Source: Flavobacteriaceae bacterium MAR_2009_75 (GTDB lineage Bacteria > Bacteroidota > Bacteroidia > Flavobacteriales > Flavobacteriaceae). Taken from it: a DNA stretch of 64,000 nucleotides. This document shows, piece after piece, positions 63,440-64,000 of this stretch (position 1 is the first letter of the stretch; the number at the start of each line of letters is the position of its first letter). The stretch lies in assembly GCA_002813285.1 (NCBI GenBank), contig PHTZ01000001.1, positions 558,001-622,000 on the forward strand, written 5' to 3'. The position numbers and the translations under genes are program-made. A model generated the notes under the pieces. It made no database searches. It worked only from the letters and a program-made list of their open reading frames with translations, and had not been told where the DNA came from.

Positions 63440-63446
63440 AACCAAT

Positions 63447-64000
63447 TTATTCTTGGGTCATTTTATACCCTTCAATAGTCGTATAATATTTAGTGATCAT
63501 ATTGGGTTCTTCCCAATCAGGAAGTTCTCCCGCCTCCAAATACTTTAAAAAGTTTTCGGTTACCTGACCAAAATGTGCTTCGTGGCCAATTTTGAACTCA
63601 TCAGGTATATTCACCCGATAGGTACCATCATCCATCTTTTCAGTGGTCGTGCCTGCAAATTGTGCTTTAACTTCTCCACTAACGGCCTTATCGAGGGCCG
63701 CTTCAAAGTTCTCAGCATTTTTTGGTTCGATGTAAAGTATCGGCTTATAACCTTCAGCTTCCCCTTGTTTAATGATCAGGTCACTCTTGGTACCGCGCAT
63801 TATACTATAATGGGTATCACCAGTACCTTCGGGAGCTTGATAATTCCAGATAACGGAAACTTTAGCAAACTTATCATTGATTTTATAAATCATTTCTCCA
63901 TTGGAATACGCATGTAATTTTCCATCTTTAAGATCCTTTTTCAAATATGGGGGGAATTCTTCTAGACCGGCCACCTTCTCAAACTCATCAGGTGTAAGTA
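63447..64000 (-). CDS. putative oxidoreductase, C-terminal domain (5' end outside window)
   Basis: Reading on the minus strand from the right edge, the frame is open to the window end (LTPDEFEKVAGLEEFP), so GTG at 63974 is not the start. The visible 184 residues match the putative oxidoreductase C-terminal domain family found after Gfo/Idh/MocA-type Rossmann domains; examples are DTHYSIMRGTKSDLIIKQGE and EAHFGQVTENFLKYLEAG. The NAD-binding part, if present, is to the right. Sugar substrate is a guess. The stop is 8 bases from the convergent DUF4268 stop. Confidence 0.8.
   Translation of the reverse strand, partial: LTPDEFEKVAGLEEFPPYLKKDLKDGKLHAYSNGEMIYKINDKFAKVSVIWNYQAPEGTGDTHYSIMRGTKSDLIIKQGEAEGYKPILYIEPKNAENFEAALDKAVSGEVKAQFAGTTTEKMDDGTYRVNIPDEFKIGHEAHFGQVTENFLKYLEAGELPDWEEPNMITKYYTTIEGYKMTQE

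Noticed and set aside
1-64000. tRNA, rRNA, CRISPR array, insertion sequence or prophage
   Set aside because: I looked for T-loop-like GTTCGAATC contexts, spaced direct repeats, transposase motifs and phage genes and saw none; the few TTCGAATC matches lie inside coding genes.

Overview
This window looks like ordinary chromosome from a marine member of the Flavobacteriaceae (Bacteroidota). The evidence is low-GC DNA, gene starts without Shine-Dalgarno sequences but preceded by the Bacteroidota-type -7 element TAnnTTTG, the gliding lipoprotein GldI, many flavobacterial lipoproteins and DUF families (DUF3810, DUF6122, DUF6452/DUF6048, CCC-motif proteins), and ostA next to purA. A Maribacter/Zobellia-like genus is a guess. 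I see no tRNA, rRNA, CRISPR array, prophage or intact insertion sequence.

Layout. 1-6 kb: the end of an ABC permease, then two amidohydrolase-family exported proteins. 6-9 kb: DUF3810 metalloprotease-like protein, divergent pepD, DUF805. 9-12 kb: a cyclophilin-FKBP fusion, gldI and an nrnA-like DHH phosphoesterase in one operon, divergent from a PhoD-like phosphatase and ndk. 13.6-15.5 kb: recF, a lipocalin-like lipoprotein and a DUF721 (DciA-like) protein. 15.6-21.8 kb: TPR membrane protein, ribH, a small membrane protein, mutL, two tandem rhomboid proteases and an EEP-family hydrolase. 21.8-22.7 kb: DUF6122 and WbqC-like genes. 22.8-27.4 kb: a compact molybdenum-cofactor operon, moaD-moaE-moaA-moaC-mobA-moeB-tauE. 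27.4-34.5 kb: DUF6503 lipoprotein, TrmH-type methyltransferase, M48 protease, Rel (p)ppGpp enzyme, Fur-family regulator and purA. 34.7-42 kb: OstA-like protein, class III aminotransferase, TPR protein, two tandem DUF368 proteins and aroE. 42-47 kb: DUF349 protein, GAF histidine kinase and DUF3124 lipoprotein, separated by AT-rich spacers. 47-50 kb: a zapB-like/zapA/6S RNA/rny group. 50-56.8 kb: M23 peptidase, a spacer with possible gene remnants, an exported protein, cysteine desulfurase, lipoprotein, Smr protein, DUF2752 and two CCC-motif proteins. 56.8-64 kb: rocD, rlmD, DUF6452/DUF6048, THUMP methyltransferase, ZIP transporter, DUF4268 and the C-terminal part of a putative oxidoreductase.

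Functional themes are envelope biogenesis (OstA-like, DUF368, M23, rhomboids, PPIases), genome maintenance (recF, mutL, DUF721), RNA modification and turnover (rlmD, TrmH, THUMP, rny, 6S RNA), stringent response and nucleotide synthesis (rel, purA, ndk), and cofactor synthesis (Moco, riboflavin, Fe-S). The gene content is mostly housekeeping. The observations most worth checking are an unlabelled structured RNA that fits 6S RNA between zapA and rny, a dual-family immunophilin beside gldI, an amidohydrolase pair in which two of three hydrolase-like units have lost the metal-binding HxH, a tandem DUF368 pair, MutL with degenerate endonuclease motifs, and several -7 boxes placed so close to start codons that leaderless mRNAs are likely. 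I did not find a clearly new multi-gene system.
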